A stretch of 6,058 nt of DNA from Thermoanaerobaculaceae bacterium (lineage in GTDB: Bacteria > Acidobacteriota > UBA4820): contig JAAZNT010000054.1 of assembly GCA_012798145.1 (NCBI GenBank), forward strand, positions 1 to 6,058, given 5' to 3'. A program made the position numbers and the translations under genes. Positions 4,999-6,058 of this stretch are shown piece after piece. The notes beneath the pieces were generated by a model. It was not told the DNA's origin and ran no database searches. It saw nothing but the letters and a program-made list of their open reading frames with translations. Numbering within the stretch: the first letter of the stretch is position 1; every line of letters begins with the position of its first letter.

Positions 4999-6058
4999 GT
5001 CTCCTCCCCTTGCTCTTTTGAAACAAATTTTATCAAGAAAAGAACAGCCGCTACCGCAAGATACGCAAAGAAAAATTGATGATTGATTTTTATTTTCAAA
5101 ACAGTGTCGGATACAGAAAAAGAATAGCTGTGCATCAACCCAACGAGTGAAATAAAAGCACCAATTATCGCAACAAGACCTGCTTTGAGAAACTTCCTTT
5201 CAATAATAAATACCGTGATGGAAGATAAAATCATAGCGCTGAAAATGAAGCCCTGCTCAAGATTAAAGACACCATCGACAAAAATGTCCGATGATTTGAA
5301 AAGTTCAATCAATTTCTCCGAAAAAGGGTTTTCTGAAGTTCCCAATCCGCCGACTCTCAACCCGCTTTTCAAAAGCATCGCCCCCCAAGCTGCTACAGAG
5401 GGAAGTATTCCTATGACGACAGCAGGCGCGTGCCTGCCTTCCGTCGCTGTGAAGGCTTGCGTTGAAATAACTATCCCTATCCATAAAACTATCGCCATCC
5501 CAGCATCAACTGGAACGATGTGGGCGATAAAAGAGAAAGTTCCCGTAAAACAGACAACAAGAAAAAAGAGGCAGTTCAAAACGCTGTATCCCGCTCTTGC
5601 GCCCAGCGCTTTCCATCCGGGATGCCCTATGTAAATCGTCGTCGGAAAGCAAGAACCAAAAAGAGCCGCCGCAAAAGTTCCAATCCCGTTCATCGCAAGG
5701 GAAGGTGCTGTCGGATAAGAATCCCCTGCCGCTTCCGCAGATTCAATGTTCTGCAAGGAACCTATCAGGTTGAAAAGCCCCATTGGAAGAATCACTGAAA
5801 TATATGGCAGAAAAAATTCCGCCTTTAAAGAGTTAGCCAAAGGCATAATTTGAGGGATTGGCAAAAATATTCCAAATAGATTTTCAAAATCGCCTTTGGG
5901 GTTTATCCCCGTAAGATAAGAAAGAACTACGCCGAGAGAAACCGCTATCAATCCTCCGGGAAGCCCGAATTTGAATTTCACTTTGCCAAAATATGTCACA
6001 AGTATTATTGAAAAAGTGACGAGCCCTACAAGCGGATGGGCGAAAGTTCTCATAAAAA
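4995..6058 (-). CDS. NCS2-type permease (xanthine/uracil permease-like), 5'-truncated by window edge
   Basis: At least 353 residues are visible. The frame stays open to the window edge at 6058, and the ATG at 6053-6051 is probably internal. NCS2 permeases usually have 420-500 residues and 14 membrane segments, so the first several segments are likely off-window. Counted from that Met, hydrophobic segments lie near 7-22, 32-48, 84-100, 122-137, 156-178, 185-200, 210-227, 268-284, 288-306 and 326-343. A conserved-looking region is SLQNIESAEAAGD (99-111) followed by GSCFPTTIYIGHPGWKALG (133-151), which corresponds to the substrate-site area of nucleobase permeases but is not the canonical xanthine or uracil signature. 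It is an inner-membrane transporter, probably cation-coupled; the substrate is not assigned. It ends at TGA (4997-4995), overlapping the hydrolase start by 4 nt, which supports one operon. Confidence 0.8.
   Translation of the reverse strand, partial: FMRTFAHPLVGLVTFSIILVTYFGKVKFKFGLPGGLIAVSLGVVLSYLTGINPKGDFENLFGIFLPIPQIMPLANSLKAEFFLPYISVILPMGLFNLIGSLQNIESAEAAGDSYPTAPSLAMNGIGTFAAALFGSCFPTTIYIGHPGWKALGARAGYSVLNCLFFLVVCFTGTFSFIAHIVPVDAGMAIVLWIGIVISTQAFTATEGRHAPAVVIGILPSVAAWGAMLLKSGLRVGGLGTSENPFSEKLIELFKSSDIFVDGVFNLEQGFIFSAMILSSITVFIIERKFLKAGLVAIIGAFISLVGLMHSYSFSVSDTVLKIKINHQFFFAYLAVAAVLFLIKFVSKEQGEET
5001..5009 (-). promoter_or_regulatory. Strong Shine-Dalgarno site deciding the TTG start of the hydrolase
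   Basis: The minus strand reads GGGGAGGAG-AC-TTG. GGAGG (5007-5003) lies 4 nt before the TTG at 4998. The site is embedded in the last codons of the permease (Gly-Glu-Glu-Thr-stop), so it supports re-initiation or coupled translation at a non-ATG start. Confidence 0.7.

Noticed and set aside
5185..5798. Plus-strand open frames opposite the permease (149 and 92 codons)
   Set aside because: They are antisense to a well-supported membrane protein and show no domain; their Lys/Arg/Pro-rich composition is expected from the complement of hydrophobic codons.

Overview
The window looks like a piece of a moderately AT-rich genome from a Gram-negative (diderm) bacterium, probably an uncultivated lineage. 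The diderm call rests on an 803-residue protein with a signal peptide, a family-9-like carbohydrate-binding domain and a DUF5916-type beta-barrel ending in a C-terminal Phe, which implies an outer membrane. I cannot assign a phylum from the sequence alone.

Layout, left to right. (1) Positions 1-1170, plus strand: the C-terminal part of a secreted M6-family (immune inhibitor A-like) zinc metalloprotease, cut by the window edge. It has an intact HExxHxxGxxD site and a probable IPT/TIG-like tail. (2) Positions 1171-1825: a 655-bp non-coding stretch packed with dispersed repeat modules (three copies, two sharing 41 identical bases), a GC-rich block with a branched hairpin, and a nested-palindrome element with 10-bp terminal inverted repeats. 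(3) Positions 1868-4279, plus strand: the DUF5916 outer-membrane protein, possibly read from a leaderless transcript. (4) Positions 4276-6058, minus strand: a translationally coupled two-gene unit made of an NCS2-type (xanthine/uracil-permease-like) transporter, 5'-truncated by the window edge, followed by a nitrilase-superfamily amidohydrolase with a complete Glu-Lys-Cys triad. The hydrolase begins at a TTG codon that overlaps the permease stop (TTGA). Its own stop overlaps the convergent DUF5916 stop inside a TTAA tetramer.

How the genes may work together. The left half encodes exported or envelope proteins, a protease and a putative outer-membrane binding or transport barrel, which are probably separate transcription units divided by the repeats. 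The right half looks like a small uptake-and-hydrolysis operon: the permease would bring in a nucleobase-like or other nitrogenous compound and the C-N hydrolase would cleave an amide of it or of a downstream product. The substrate cannot be read from the sequence. The protein-coding content belongs to known families. The least explained material is the structured repeat region at 1196-1823.
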